Source: Lachnospiraceae bacterium
GTDB taxonomy: Bacteria > Bacillota > Clostridia > Lachnospirales > Lachnospiraceae
NCBI GenBank assembly: GCA_030526245.1
Contig: JAUNDD010000004.1
Location: 24,158-88,157 of the forward strand
Length of the DNA: 64,000 nt
Direction: 5' to 3'
Each line of letters opens with the position of its first letter. The stretch's first letter is position 1. The notes below the pieces were generated by a model. That model was not told the DNA's origin and ran no database searches. It saw nothing but the letters and a program-made list of their open reading frames with translations. Positions 25,269-33,867 of the stretch are shown here, in pieces. The position numbers and the translations under genes are program-made.

Positions 25269-26480
25269 ATGACAGACATGAATATGGCTCAGGTTTTCCT
25301 GAAGAAGAAAGAGGGACGCACCATCAAAAGCGGCGGTCTCTGGGTCTATGACAACGAGATCGACCGGATCGAAGGAGACCCGGAAAACGGCTCCATCGTG
25401 GCCATCCGGGATTTCGACGGCTACTTTATGGGCTACGGCTTCATCAATCAGCGCTCCCGGATCACGGTGCGCCTGATGTCCCGCCGGGAGGATCATCCCG
25501 TCAATGAGCTGCTCATCGAAAAGCGGGTGCGGGATGCCTGGCAGTATCGCAAGGATACCGTGGACACCGGCTGCTGCCGTGTCATCTTCGGCGAAGCGGA
25601 TTTCCTGCCCGGTATCGTCATCGATAAGTTCTCCGATGTGCTGGTGGTGGAAAGCCTGGCGCTGGGCATCGACCGGCTCAAGCCCATGATCCTGGACAAG
25701 CTGCAGAAGGTGCTGGCCGAGGACGGCATTCAGATCCGGGGCATCTACGAGCGCAGCGATGCCAAAGTCCGTGAACAGGAAGGCCTGCCGCGGATCAAGG
25801 GCTTTATCGGCGAAGAATTCGACACCAAGGTGGCCATCGTCGAAAACGGTGTGCACTATCTGGTGGATGTGCAGGACGGTCAGAAGACCGGCTTCTTCCT
25901 GGATCAGAAATACAACCGGGCGGCCATCGCCAGACTCTGTCCGGGCAAAAAGGTGCTGGACTGCTTCACCCATACCGGTTCCTTTGCCCTGAATGCCGCC
26001 TGTGCCGGAGCCAGCAGCGTCCTGGCCGTGGATGCCTCCGATGTGGGCATTGCCCAGGCCGAGGAAAATGCCCGACTCAATCATGTAGAAAACATCATGA
26101 CCTGTCAGGTAGCCGATGTCTTCGATCTGCTGCCGGAGCTGGAGCGCCAGGGCGAACAGTATGATGTAGTCATTCTGGACCCGCCGGCCTTTACCAAATC
26201 CCGGGCCTCCATCAAAAATGCGGTGAAGGGATATCGCGAGATCAACCTGCGGGGCATGAAGCTGGTTAAGGACGGCGGCTATCTGGCCACCTGCTCCTGC
26301 TCTCACTTCATGGATCCGGAGCTCTTTGCCAAGACCATCGCCGAGGCGGCCCGCAGTGCACACAAGCGTCTGCGCCAGGTGGAATTCCGTACCCAGGCCT
26401 GCGATCATCCGATCCTGTGGGCCAATGACACCTCCTACTACCTGAAGTTCTACATCTTCCAGGTCGTAGACGAAGTATAA
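25269..26480 (+). CDS. Class I SAM-dependent rRNA cytosine methyltransferase, RlmI-like
   Basis: 403 residues with an N-terminal PUA domain (MAQVFLKKKEGRTIKSGGLWVYDNEI), a central EEhub-like segment and a Rossmann methylase: KTGFFLDQKYNR, KVLDCFTHTGSFALNA (SAM motif I), LDPPAFTKSR and the Cys-containing YLATCSCSHFM. This is the RlmI (m5C1962 of 23S rRNA) architecture. Closely related paralogues exist, so the target position is uncertain. Confidence 0.88.
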   Translation: MTDMNMAQVFLKKKEGRTIKSGGLWVYDNEIDRIEGDPENGSIVAIRDFDGYFMGYGFINQRSRITVRLMSRREDHPVNELLIEKRVRDAWQYRKDTVDTGCCRVIFGEADFLPGIVIDKFSDVLVVESLALGIDRLKPMILDKLQKVLAEDGIQIRGIYERSDAKVREQEGLPRIKGFIGEEFDTKVAIVENGVHYLVDVQDGQKTGFFLDQKYNRAAIARLCPGKKVLDCFTHTGSFALNAACAGASSVLAVDASDVGIAQAEENARLNHVENIMTCQVADVFDLLPELERQGEQYDVVILDPPAFTKSRASIKNAVKGYREINLRGMKLVKDGGYLATCSCSHFMDPELFAKTIAEAARSAHKRLRQVEFRTQACDHPILWANDTSYYLKFYIFQVVDEV

Positions 26481-26496
26481 AAGCGGGAGGTGCTCT

Positions 26497-27951
26497 TTGA
26501 AATCGATCCGCTCCAACCAGGAGAATATCCAACGCGCCCGGAGGACTCCCGCTGTTTCCAGACCGGCCTCCGGTGCTCCCAACACGACCTCCCGTGCACC
26601 GAACACGGCGGCTGCGCCGCCGGACAGAAAGCCCCGGCGGTCCCGGCATCGCCTGACCTCAGCTCAGATCATCATCTTCGGCTTCATCGGGCTGATCCTC
26701 ATCGGCACCCTGCTGCTGATGCTGCCCTTTGCCAAAGCCGGCGAGGGCTGCGCCACCTGGGAGGAGGCACTTTTTACCGCCACCTCTGCTTCCTGTGTGA
26801 CCGGCCTGATTCTTCAGGATACCGCCACCTACTGGTCCGGCTTCGGCCAGGCGGTGATCCTGTGTCTGATCCAGATCGGCGGCATGGGCGTGGTGACCAT
26901 GGGAATCCTGATCATGGTCTTCACCGGAAAGAAGGTGGGCCTGATGCAGCGAAGCACCATGTCGGATGCCATCTCCGCCCACGGCGTCGGCGGCATTATC
27001 CGGCTGACCCGCTTTGCAGTCTTCACGACCCTGATCATTGAGGGCATCGGCGCCCTGCTGCTGGCCCCGGCCTTCTGCCTGGACTTTGGCTTTAAGGGAA
27101 TCTGGTACGGCGTGTTCCACTCCATCTCCGCCTTCTGTAACGCAGGCTTCGATCTGATGGGTGTCCGTGAGAAATTTTCCTCCCTGTGCAGCTACGCCTC
27201 CAACCCCTATGTGGTGCCGATTCTGTGCCTGCTGATCATCATCGGCGGCCTGAGCTTTATGACCTGGAGTGATTTCAAGGCCAACCGCTGGCATTTCAAG
27301 CGGTACTCCCTCCAGACCAAGCTGATTCTGACCACCACGGGGCTGCTGCTTGCGATCCCCTTTTTGATCTATTTTATCGATCTGAAGGAGCTGCCTCTTG
27401 GCACCCGTTTCCTGGCCGCTTTGTTCCAGGCCGTGACCCCTCGAACCGCTGGCTTTAACACGGTAGATCTTCGCATGCTCAGCGAACCATCCCAGTTCCT
27501 GATGATCATTCTGATGCTGACCGGCGGTGCCCCCGGCTCCACAGCCGGCGGTCTGAAGGTCACCACCCTGGCGGTGGTCATCCTCACCATGCTTTCAGTA
27601 TTCGGACGCAGGTCCGATGCCAACGCCTTCGGACGACGCCTGGAGGATGAAACGATCAAAAATGCAGCGGCAATTCTGACCATGTATCTGACCCTGTTTG
27701 CAGCCACCGGCTGCCTGATCAGTGCCGTGGAACATCTGCCTCTGCTGGACTGTCTGTTTGAAACCGCTTCCGCACTGGGAACCGCCGGACTGACCCTGGG
27801 CATCACCCAGAGCCTCAGCCGTTTTTCCCATCTGATCCTGATCGCGCTGATGTACATCGGCCGGGTGGGCGGACTGACGCTGATCTACGCCGCCACCTCG
27901 GACTCCAGAGTTTCCTCCCGGCTGACTAAGGAAAAGGTCAGCGTGGGCTGA
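26497..27951 (+). CDS. Trk/Ktr-type potassium transporter membrane subunit
   Basis: 484-residue integral membrane protein of the TrkH/KtrB superfamily with four M1-P-M2 repeats. The selectivity-filter glycines are visible in TATSASCVTGL, SAFCNAGFDLMG, VTPRTAGFNTVD and ASALGTAGLTLG. It starts with TTG at 26497 behind GGGAGGTG, and has an unusual, basic, Pro/Ala-rich cytoplasmic N-terminus of about 50 residues before TM1. It would pair with the RCK subunit at 28373, from which it is separated by a repeat-filled gap. Confidence 0.92.
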   Translation: MKSIRSNQENIQRARRTPAVSRPASGAPNTTSRAPNTAAAPPDRKPRRSRHRLTSAQIIIFGFIGLILIGTLLLMLPFAKAGEGCATWEEALFTATSASCVTGLILQDTATYWSGFGQAVILCLIQIGGMGVVTMGILIMVFTGKKVGLMQRSTMSDAISAHGVGGIIRLTRFAVFTTLIIEGIGALLLAPAFCLDFGFKGIWYGVFHSISAFCNAGFDLMGVREKFSSLCSYASNPYVVPILCLLIIIGGLSFMTWSDFKANRWHFKRYSLQTKLILTTTGLLLAIPFLIYFIDLKELPLGTRFLAALFQAVTPRTAGFNTVDLRMLSEPSQFLMIILMLTGGAPGSTAGGLKVTTLAVVILTMLSVFGRRSDANAFGRRLEDETIKNAAAILTMYLTLFAATGCLISAVEHLPLLDCLFETASALGTAGLTLGITQSLSRFSHLILIALMYIGRVGGLTLIYAATSDSRVSSRLTKEKVSVG

Positions 27952-27962
27952 TGACGCAAGAA

Positions 27963-28183
27963 GTTACAGTTCACGCAGTGAACTGCAACGGGCCAAAATC
28001 CATTCCAAATTGCCTTTACTTGACGAGTGCCATTCCAAATCGTGCTTCGCACGATGGCACTCGGTCCATCCTATTCGCTTCGCGAATACGATCTGTAGCA
28101 ATGGGATTTTGGCCTGCTACCCTCGGGATTTTGCCGCGTATGCGGCAAAACACCTCGCGGAATCGAACCGCCTGAACTGTAAC
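27963..28183. repeat. Composite repeat block between the two K+ transporter genes
   Basis: In order: a family A palindrome (27963-27989); an outer stem GGCCAAAATCC (27991-28001) / GGATTTTGGCC (28104-28114). This stem encloses a bulged hairpin GAGTGCC-ATTCCAA-ATCGTGC-TTC-GCACGAT-GGCACTC (28025-28062) and a hairpin TATTCGC-TTC-GCGAATA (28072-28088). Then a TTGCCGC/GCGGCAA hairpin and a reverse family B copy (28144-28183). The rest of 27952-28372 shows no gene. Confidence 0.85.
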
Positions 28184-28372
28184 CGCAAAAAGCCTCCATT
28201 TATGTCCCGCTTTCTGCCCCGGCAGGTCACTGGCTGTCACCATAAGGACTGCCCGGGCAGGATGGACGAACGTTTCAGGAGTCTGACTGCAAAGCAGAAC
28301 CCCATCCAAAAGAAAGGAGAGTCGGTGCCGTTCCCCTGAGACACCTCACGATATGACGACACCGGAACACAT

Positions 28373-29017
28373 ATGAAATCCATTTTAGTATTCGGAGCCG
28401 GTTCCTTCGGCTCCCACATGATCGCAAAGCTGTATGAACTGGGCCACGACGTGCTGGTGGTGGAACAGGATGAAGCCCGCCTGGATCAGGTCATGCCCTA
28501 TGCCCAAAGCGGACAGATCGGTGACGCCACCGACCGCGAATTCCTGGCCTCCCTGGGCATCGACAACTTCGATTCCTGCATCGTCACCATCGGCAACAAC
28601 TTTGAGGCTTCCTTAGTCACCACCTCCTATTTGAAGGAGCTGGGCGCCCGGCTGATCGTTGCACGTGCCGACAGCGATATGCAGGAGAAGTTCCTGAAGA
28701 TGGCCGGCGCAGACGATGTGATCTTTCCGGAGCGCCAGCTGGGGGAATGGGCCGCCAAGCGCTACACCACCGATCATCTGCTCAACTACATTCAGCTGGA
28801 GGACGGCTTCGCCATCTATGAGGTGCCGGTTCCCGAAAGCTGGGTAGGCATGAACCTGATCGAGCTGGATATCCGCCGCAAGCATCACCTGAATGTCATC
28901 GCCATCAAGCGCGACGACGGTCTGAGCGTGGACATCGTTTCCGAAAATGTCTTCTCCAGCGGCGACCTGATCCTGGTGGTCGGCAAGGAGGAAGCCCTGA
29001 GCCGTTTCTTCCGCTGA
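28373..29017 (+). CDS. TrkA/KtrA-type RCK regulatory subunit of K+ uptake
   Basis: 214-residue cytoplasmic subunit: an N-terminal RCK_N Rossmann domain (ILVFGAGSFGSHMIAKLYELGHDVLVVEQDE, with an acidic residue after beta-2 suggesting NAD(H)/ATP binding) and a C-terminal RCK_C domain from about residue 140 (GMNLIELDIRRKHHLNVIAIKR). It is the length of single-RCK KtrA proteins. It gates the membrane subunit encoded at 26497. Confidence 0.93.
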   Translation: MKSILVFGAGSFGSHMIAKLYELGHDVLVVEQDEARLDQVMPYAQSGQIGDATDREFLASLGIDNFDSCIVTIGNNFEASLVTTSYLKELGARLIVARADSDMQEKFLKMAGADDVIFPERQLGEWAAKRYTTDHLLNYIQLEDGFAIYEVPVPESWVGMNLIELDIRRKHHLNVIAIKRDDGLSVDIVSENVFSSGDLILVVGKEEALSRFFR

Positions 29018-29028
29018 GAGAAGGGGGC

Positions 29029-29057
29029 TTGATTTCGCCTGAAAGATATGCTATAGT
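29029..29057 (+). promoter_or_regulatory. Promoter of queT
   Basis: TTGATT, 17 bp, TATAGT. Transcription from here would give a 5' leader of about 120 nt. Confidence 0.7.
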
Positions 29058-29126
29058 TTCGAAGCCTTAAAGAGCCCGCAAAAATAAGGTCGTACAGGGC
29101 CGGCCGCCGATTCCCGGCGTTAAATG

Positions 29127-29172
29127 AATCGAGTGTTCGAGACCTTCCACTCGTAAAACAAAACTAAAGGAG
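29127..29172 (+). promoter_or_regulatory. Candidate preQ1 riboswitch overlapping the queT Shine-Dalgarno
   Basis: A stem CGAGTG/CACTCG (29130-29135, 29148-29153) with a 12-nt loop is followed by an A-rich tail TAAAACAAAACTAAAGGAG. This has the layout of preQ1-I riboswitches, whose tail includes the SD. The loop CCUU could pair with the tail AAGG to form the pseudoknot. The canonical loop consensus is not fully matched, so the class is uncertain. Confidence 0.5.
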
Positions 29173-29182
29173 AAAACAGAAT

Positions 29183-29674
29183 ATGAAAAAAACAACACGC
29201 TTTATGACAGAAGCGGCTGTGATCGCGGCCATTTATGTCATCCTCACTGTAGCATTTGCTCCCTTCTCTTTCGGAGAGGTGCAGGTACGTATCTCGGAGG
29301 GCCTGGCGGTTCTGCCGTTCTTTACACCGGCAGCGATCCCGGGACTGACCATTGGATGCCTGCTTGGAAATCTGCTGGGCGGCGCCATTCCGGTGGACGT
29401 TGTATTCGGAAGCCTGGCTACTCTGATCGGAGCTGCCATCGGTTACATGCTTCGTAAAAACAAGTACCTGGTCGTTGTTCCCACCATCGTTTCCAACACC
29501 ATCATCGTACCGCTGGTTCTGTTCTACGGTTACGGTGTCAACCTGCCGATCCCGCTCATGATGGTGACTGTCGGTATCGGTGAGGTCATCTCCTGCGGCA
29601 TGATCGGATTTATCTTCCTGACAGCCCTGGAAAAACGCGGCCAGCAGCTGTTTGGTGTCTATTCCAAAGCGTGA
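29183..29674 (+). CDS. queT: QueT-type ECF transporter S component (queuosine precursor)
   Basis: 163 residues with five to six hydrophobic helices and the QueT pattern AAVIAAIYVILTVAFAPFSFGEVQVRISEGL, FTPAAIPGLTIGCLLGNL and GAIPVDVVFGSLATL. Such proteins import preQ0/preQ1-type queuosine precursors with the shared ECF energising module (not in this window). The candidate preQ1 riboswitch in front supports the substrate. SD AAGGAG at 29167. Confidence 0.9.
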   Translation: MKKTTRFMTEAAVIAAIYVILTVAFAPFSFGEVQVRISEGLAVLPFFTPAAIPGLTIGCLLGNLLGGAIPVDVVFGSLATLIGAAIGYMLRKNKYLVVVPTIVSNTIIVPLVLFYGYGVNLPIPLMMVTVGIGEVISCGMIGFIFLTALEKRGQQLFGVYSKA

Positions 29675-29730
29675 ATATCTTTTAGATCGAGTCCCCGGAA
29701 GCTTCCGGACAGATATTCTATGAGTACAGA

Positions 29731-29776
29731 AAAGAAGGACCTTCGGTTCATACGAACCGTCGGTCCTTCTTTTTTT
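29731..29776 (+). terminator. Strong terminator after queT (probably bidirectional)
   Basis: AAGAAGGACC..CGGTTC-ATAC-GAACCG..GGTCCTTCTT stem followed by a T run. The A-rich 5' flank makes it usable from the opposite side too, where butyrate kinase ends. Confidence 0.9.
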
Positions 29777-29898
29777 CGTGTCAGATATTCAACAGAAAAA
29801 CCACTGCGGCCGTTGCCGCTCTGGGCAGATCAGGTCAGAGACAGTGTTTCACAGGCCCGTTTTCGTGCCAAAAGCAAAGAACCGGTTCACTTCTCCCC

Positions 29899-30999
29899 TT
29901 ATTCCTCAAAGCCGCTCCAGGCCGGCTTACCCGGGTAGATCTTCGCCTTCTCTTCCCCGCGCAGCACACGCAGCGCTCCATTGGCCATGGCCTCATGCTC
30001 AAACTCGCCTTCGTACCCCGTCACCGGTGCGATCCAGCCACAGCTCTCTTCGATCCGTCCCTGAACCTCCGGGAAACGCAGCAGTCCGCCGGTCAGCACG
30101 ATGGCATCCACCTTGCCGCCCAGCACGGTAGCCATGGATCCGATGGCCTTGATCACCTGATAAATCATCGCATCCCAGACCAGTGTTGCTTTCGGGTCGC
30201 CCTTTTCCACCATCTCGTGGACCACATCGGAATTGGAGGTGCCGAAGTGGCTGGAAAAACCGCCGGCCTGGGAACACAGATCCCGCAGCTCTTTAGCCGT
30301 GTAGTCCTTCATGCTGGTGATCAGATCCGTCACCGCCATGGTACCCATACGGGTGGGGGTAAACGGTCCCTCTCCGCCGCCGGCGTCGTTGCCATCGATC
30401 ATCCGTCCCTGGCGATGGGCCGTGACGGAAATGCCGCCGTCGATGTGGCAGACGATCATGTTCAGCTCCTCATACTTTCGGCCCATGGCCGCCGCATGAC
30501 GTCTGGCGGTCTCTTTCAGATTCAGTGCGTGGCACACGGCCCGCCGGTAGACCCCTTTGACACCGGTGATCCGGGCCACATCCTGCAGCTCGTCCACGAT
30601 CGGCGGATCGATCATCAGCATCCGGCCGCCGTAGACCTTATGCAGCTCGTTGGCCATCTGTACCCCCAGCATGGAGGAATGATACAGGCCGCCCTTGCAG
30701 GCCTTCGTATCCTCGATCAGACGATCATCGATCTCGTACACACCGCTCTCGATGGGATAGCAGCTGCCGCCGCGTCCCACGATGGCATCCAGGCCCCACA
30801 GCTCGATGTGGTGATCCTCCAGAAATTTGTTGATCACCTCCATACGATAGGCCAGCTGGTCATTGATATCCGGAAAGGTCCGAAGGATCGAAGAATCATG
30901 GAACACGCTGCTGGAAAACAGACATTCCTCGTCCCGATGAAGTGAAACCTTGGTGGATGTTGAACCCGGATTGATTACAAAAATGTTATAACTTGGCAT
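29899..30999 (-). CDS. buk: Butyrate kinase
   Basis: 366-residue ASKHA-family acyl kinase: starts MPSYNIFVINPGSTSTKVSLH (phosphate-binding motif), with VCHIDGGISVTAHRQGRMIDGND and GEGPFTPTRMG typical of butyrate and branched-chain fatty-acid kinases. It interconverts butyryl phosphate plus ADP with butyrate plus ATP. Phosphate butyryltransferase (ptb), its usual partner, is not adjacent; an iron alcohol dehydrogenase gene lies upstream instead. Confidence 0.93.
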   Translation of the reverse strand: MPSYNIFVINPGSTSTKVSLHRDEECLFSSSVFHDSSILRTFPDINDQLAYRMEVINKFLEDHHIELWGLDAIVGRGGSCYPIESGVYEIDDRLIEDTKACKGGLYHSSMLGVQMANELHKVYGGRMLMIDPPIVDELQDVARITGVKGVYRRAVCHALNLKETARRHAAAMGRKYEELNMIVCHIDGGISVTAHRQGRMIDGNDAGGGEGPFTPTRMGTMAVTDLITSMKDYTAKELRDLCSQAGGFSSHFGTSNSDVVHEMVEKGDPKATLVWDAMIYQVIKAIGSMATVLGGKVDAIVLTGGLLRFPEVQGRIEESCGWIAPVTGYEGEFEHEAMANGALRVLRGEEKAKIYPGKPAWSGFEE

Positions 31000-31080
31000 C
31001 CCGTGCCTCCTGTTCTTTTCGGCTTATTCGCTGCCCTTCACACAACGAATTGAAACAAAGGTTACCCTCGAGATCCTGCC

Positions 31081-31128
31081 GCATACGCAGCAAAACACTT
31101 CGCGGATTCGAACCGCCTGAGCTGTAAT
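31081..31128. repeat. Family B repeat, reverse copy
   Basis: GCAAAACACTTCGCGGATTC-type copy ending GAGCTGTAAT, preceded by GCCGCATACGCAGC. It lies just downstream of the alcohol dehydrogenase stop codon. Confidence 0.75.
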
Positions 31129-31135
31129 CCAAAAA

Positions 31136-32338
31136 TCACTTCGCCCCTTTGAAAATGGCATACATATCCGCTTCATGCAGTACCCTGGCACTGCCCAGAT
31201 TGTCCTTTGTTGTCACCGCACATTTGCGGGCCAGCTCTCTGTACTCTTCCTCCGTCGGATCAACACCCAGCTCGGTCAGCGAGGTGGGCATATGGATATC
31301 CCGGAAGAACTGCTCCGCCTTCTCGATACCCTCCAGTGCGACGGTTTCCTCCTCTCGGGGGCTGCCGCCTGCCTCTGCGGCCGGTACGTCGAACACATCC
31401 ACGGCAAACTTCACGAACCGATGCAGATCCTCCTTCATAACATAGCGGGCCCAGGTGCCCCAGATGGCCGCCAGGCCTGCACCATGCGTCACATCGTACA
31501 TACCGCCCAGCTCATGCTCCAGCTTGTGGGTAGCCCAGTCGCCGCCCCGGCCGCCGCAGCCGGTCAGACCGTTGTGTGACAGACTGCCGGCCCACATGAT
31601 CTCAGCCCGGGACTCGTAGTTGTCCGGCTGCTCCACCAGAATGCGGGCATGCTTCATCACGTTTTTCAGAAGGGCCGCTGCCAGATCATCCGTGATCTCC
31701 ATGCTGCCGTCATGCTCAAACCAGCGCTCCATGGTATGCATCCAGATGTCCGCGCAGCCGCTGGCCGTCTGGTAAGCCGGCAATGTCATGGTCAGAGCCG
31801 GGTCCATCACCGCAAACTTCGGCCGGCCCAGATCACTGCTGTAGCCGCGCTTGATCAGACCTTCCTCCAGGGTGATGACACTGCTGCTGCTCATCTCCGT
31901 GCCGGTAGCCGCCAGGGTGAGCACCACGCCGACGGGCAGTGCCCTCTTGCACTGACGAAGTCCCTTATACAGCTCGGTGACATCCAGATCCGGTTCGCCC
32001 AGACCGTAGGCAATAGCCTTGGCCGTATCTCCGGCACTGCCGCCGCCTACCGAAATGACCATGTCCACGCCTTCACGCTTTCCGATCTCGATTCCTTCCA
32101 GCACCTTGCCCATGCGGGGATTGGGTACCACGCCGCCCAAAGCGACCCAGGCAATGCCCTCTTCCTCCAGGTATTTTTCCACTCTCTCCAGCAGACCGGA
32201 GCGGATCACGCTGCCGCCGCCATAGACCAGCAGCACCCTGCTGCCGCCAAATTCTTTAGCCAGCTTACCGGTCTGTGCCTCCACACCCTTTCCGAAAGCT
32301 ACTTTGGTGGGTGTGTAATAAAAGAAATTGTTATACAT
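31136..32338 (-). CDS. Iron-containing alcohol dehydrogenase (butanol-dehydrogenase-like)
   Basis: 400-residue group III alcohol dehydrogenase. NAD(P)-binding VYGGGSVIRSGL and ISVGGGSAGDTAKAIA in the N-terminal domain; metal ligands in the C-terminal domain (CADIWMHTMERWF, LEHELGGMYDVTHGAGLA). It is closest in style to BdhA/YugJ-type NADPH-dependent butanol dehydrogenases starting MYNNFFYYTPTKVAFG. It could reduce aldehydes from butyryl or acetyl metabolism; location upstream of buk fits fermentation, but the substrate is inferred. Confidence 0.88.
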   Translation of the reverse strand: MYNNFFYYTPTKVAFGKGVEAQTGKLAKEFGGSRVLLVYGGGSVIRSGLLERVEKYLEEEGIAWVALGGVVPNPRMGKVLEGIEIGKREGVDMVISVGGGSAGDTAKAIAYGLGEPDLDVTELYKGLRQCKRALPVGVVLTLAATGTEMSSSSVITLEEGLIKRGYSSDLGRPKFAVMDPALTMTLPAYQTASGCADIWMHTMERWFEHDGSMEITDDLAAALLKNVMKHARILVEQPDNYESRAEIMWAGSLSHNGLTGCGGRGGDWATHKLEHELGGMYDVTHGAGLAAIWGTWARYVMKEDLHRFVKFAVDVFDVPAAEAGGSPREEETVALEGIEKAEQFFRDIHMPTSLTELGVDPTEEEYRELARKCAVTTKDNLGSARVLHEADMYAIFKGAK

Positions 32339-32454
32339 TGCTTATATCCTCCTGGGATTCTGCCCTTTTCTGATCATATCCCAAAACATACGCTGCTTAA
32401 AAACTCCGGTACCATTGTACATCATTTCCAGACTTTTTTGTCAGTTCTTCCAAA

Positions 32455-32493
32455 CAAAAAAGGCTCTTTACAGTTTCCACTGCAAAGAACCTT
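32455..32493 (-). terminator. Terminator after the DMT transporter
   Basis: AAGG-TCTTT-CAGT..ACTG-AAAGA-CCTT stem followed by TTTTTTGTTTGG on the minus strand. Confidence 0.85.
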
Positions 32494-32518
32494 CCGGGTT
32501 GCTCAAACTTTTCCCAGA

Positions 32519-33451
32519 CTACCGTCCAGGCTGTCTCCTCTTCACCCAGGCCTCCACCGGAAGCTGGGCCAGTACGATCGCCGCAAAGGTGATCACACAG
32601 CCAAGAATCTCCCGGCCGGACAGGACCTGTCCAAGCAAAAGCCAGCCCGAGATGGCTGAGATCACCGACTCCAGGCTCATGATCAGCGCTGCGATGGTCG
32701 GATCGAGATCCTTCTGCCCCACGATCTGCAGGGTATAGGCCACGCCGCAGGACATGACGCCGGCATACACAATGGCTGTGCGGGCATTCCAGATCTGGGT
32801 CAGCTGCGGTTTTTCCACCAGCACCATCATCACGGCGGATAATAATCCACAGACCAGGAACTGGATGCAGGACATCTTCACACCATCCGTCAGGGGTGAG
32901 AAATGATCCACCACCAGGATATGGAAGGAAAACAGCAGCGCACACAGCAGTACACACAGATCGCCCTTGCCCGGCAGCATATTTCCCTTCATGCTCAGCA
33001 GGTACAGCCCTGCCAGTGCCAGCACCACGCTGATCCAGACATTAAAGGATACTTTCTTTTTCAGGAAGAGTCCCAGGATCGGCACCATGATAATGTAGAG
33101 CGCCGTAATAAACCCGGCCTTTCCCACCGTCGTGTACTGAATACCGATCTGCTGCATATTGGAAGCGGCAAAGAGAAAGAAGCCGCAGGCCACGCCGCCC
33201 TTCAGCAGGGTTTTCCTTCCCTCCGGGGTCTTCTCCGGCAGAGCCTGTCCGTTTTTTTGCTTCATGCGATCCAGCACCGCGATCACCGGAAGCAGCGCCA
33301 GAAAGCCCAGAAAGCAGCGGGCCGCACTGAAGGTAAAGGTGCCCACCAGCTCCAGACCTACCGCCTGGGCCACAAAGGCCGAACCCCAGATGGTCGCGGT
33401 CAGCAGAAGCAGCAGCGAACCGATCAACTGTTTCTTTTTCACTTGCTGCAC
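32519..33451 (-). CDS. DMT-superfamily (EamA) transporter
   Basis: 310 residues, ten hydrophobic helices in two EamA repeats; repeat 1 begins LLLTATIWGSAFVAQAVGLELVG and repeat 2 ends LIMSLESVISAISGWLLLGQVLSGREILG, the usual EamA end motif. It probably exports a metabolite such as an amino acid. The start is a GTG at 33451, two bases after the preceding small ORF's stop, so coupled translation is likely. Confidence 0.88.
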   Translation of the reverse strand: MQQVKKKQLIGSLLLLLTATIWGSAFVAQAVGLELVGTFTFSAARCFLGFLALLPVIAVLDRMKQKNGQALPEKTPEGRKTLLKGGVACGFFLFAASNMQQIGIQYTTVGKAGFITALYIIMVPILGLFLKKKVSFNVWISVVLALAGLYLLSMKGNMLPGKGDLCVLLCALLFSFHILVVDHFSPLTDGVKMSCIQFLVCGLLSAVMMVLVEKPQLTQIWNARTAIVYAGVMSCGVAYTLQIVGQKDLDPTIAALIMSLESVISAISGWLLLGQVLSGREILGCVITFAAIVLAQLPVEAWVKRRQPGR

Positions 33452-33453
33452 CT

Positions 33454-33696
33454 CTACTCTCTCATCTCCCGGATCATCCGCAGTGTTTCCATATCCTCTG
33501 CCGTCACCCGCATATTGGTCACCAGGTCACGCTCCCCCGGTGCAGTCACCTTGATCTCAATGACGGTTCCCTCCATCACAGCCTGACCGGCTGCGTTCAT
33601 AAACGGGATCATTCTCGGATGCTGCGCATTGAACACCTGCATACGCTCCTGCATCATTTCTTTCATCTTAAGCATTTTCATGGGATTAATGGCCAT
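33454..33696 (-). CDS. Small conserved-looking protein of unknown function
   Basis: 80 residues, Met-rich amphipathic N-terminus (MAINPMKMLKMKEMMQERM), then a beta-rich part (GTVIEIKVTAPGERDLVTNMRV). No signal peptide. AGGAGG precedes the ATG, and it abuts the DMT gene (2-bp gap), which argues that it is real. Not recognised. Confidence 0.6.
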   Translation of the reverse strand: MAINPMKMLKMKEMMQERMQVFNAQHPRMIPFMNAAGQAVMEGTVIEIKVTAPGERDLVTNMRVTAEDMETLRMIREMRE

Positions 33697-33867
33697 GTCC
33701 GTTCCTCCTCATTTCAACGTATTCTGATGAATGATATGCCCGGTCTGACCACTTGTCAAGCGCTGCACCATCTCCCGGCTCGAAATGCCTGCACTGTAAC
33801 CAGTTATCCCTTTGCACGTATACCAGAATCTGCTTCAGCCGCATCCGACAAATTCGGTTAAATCGAA

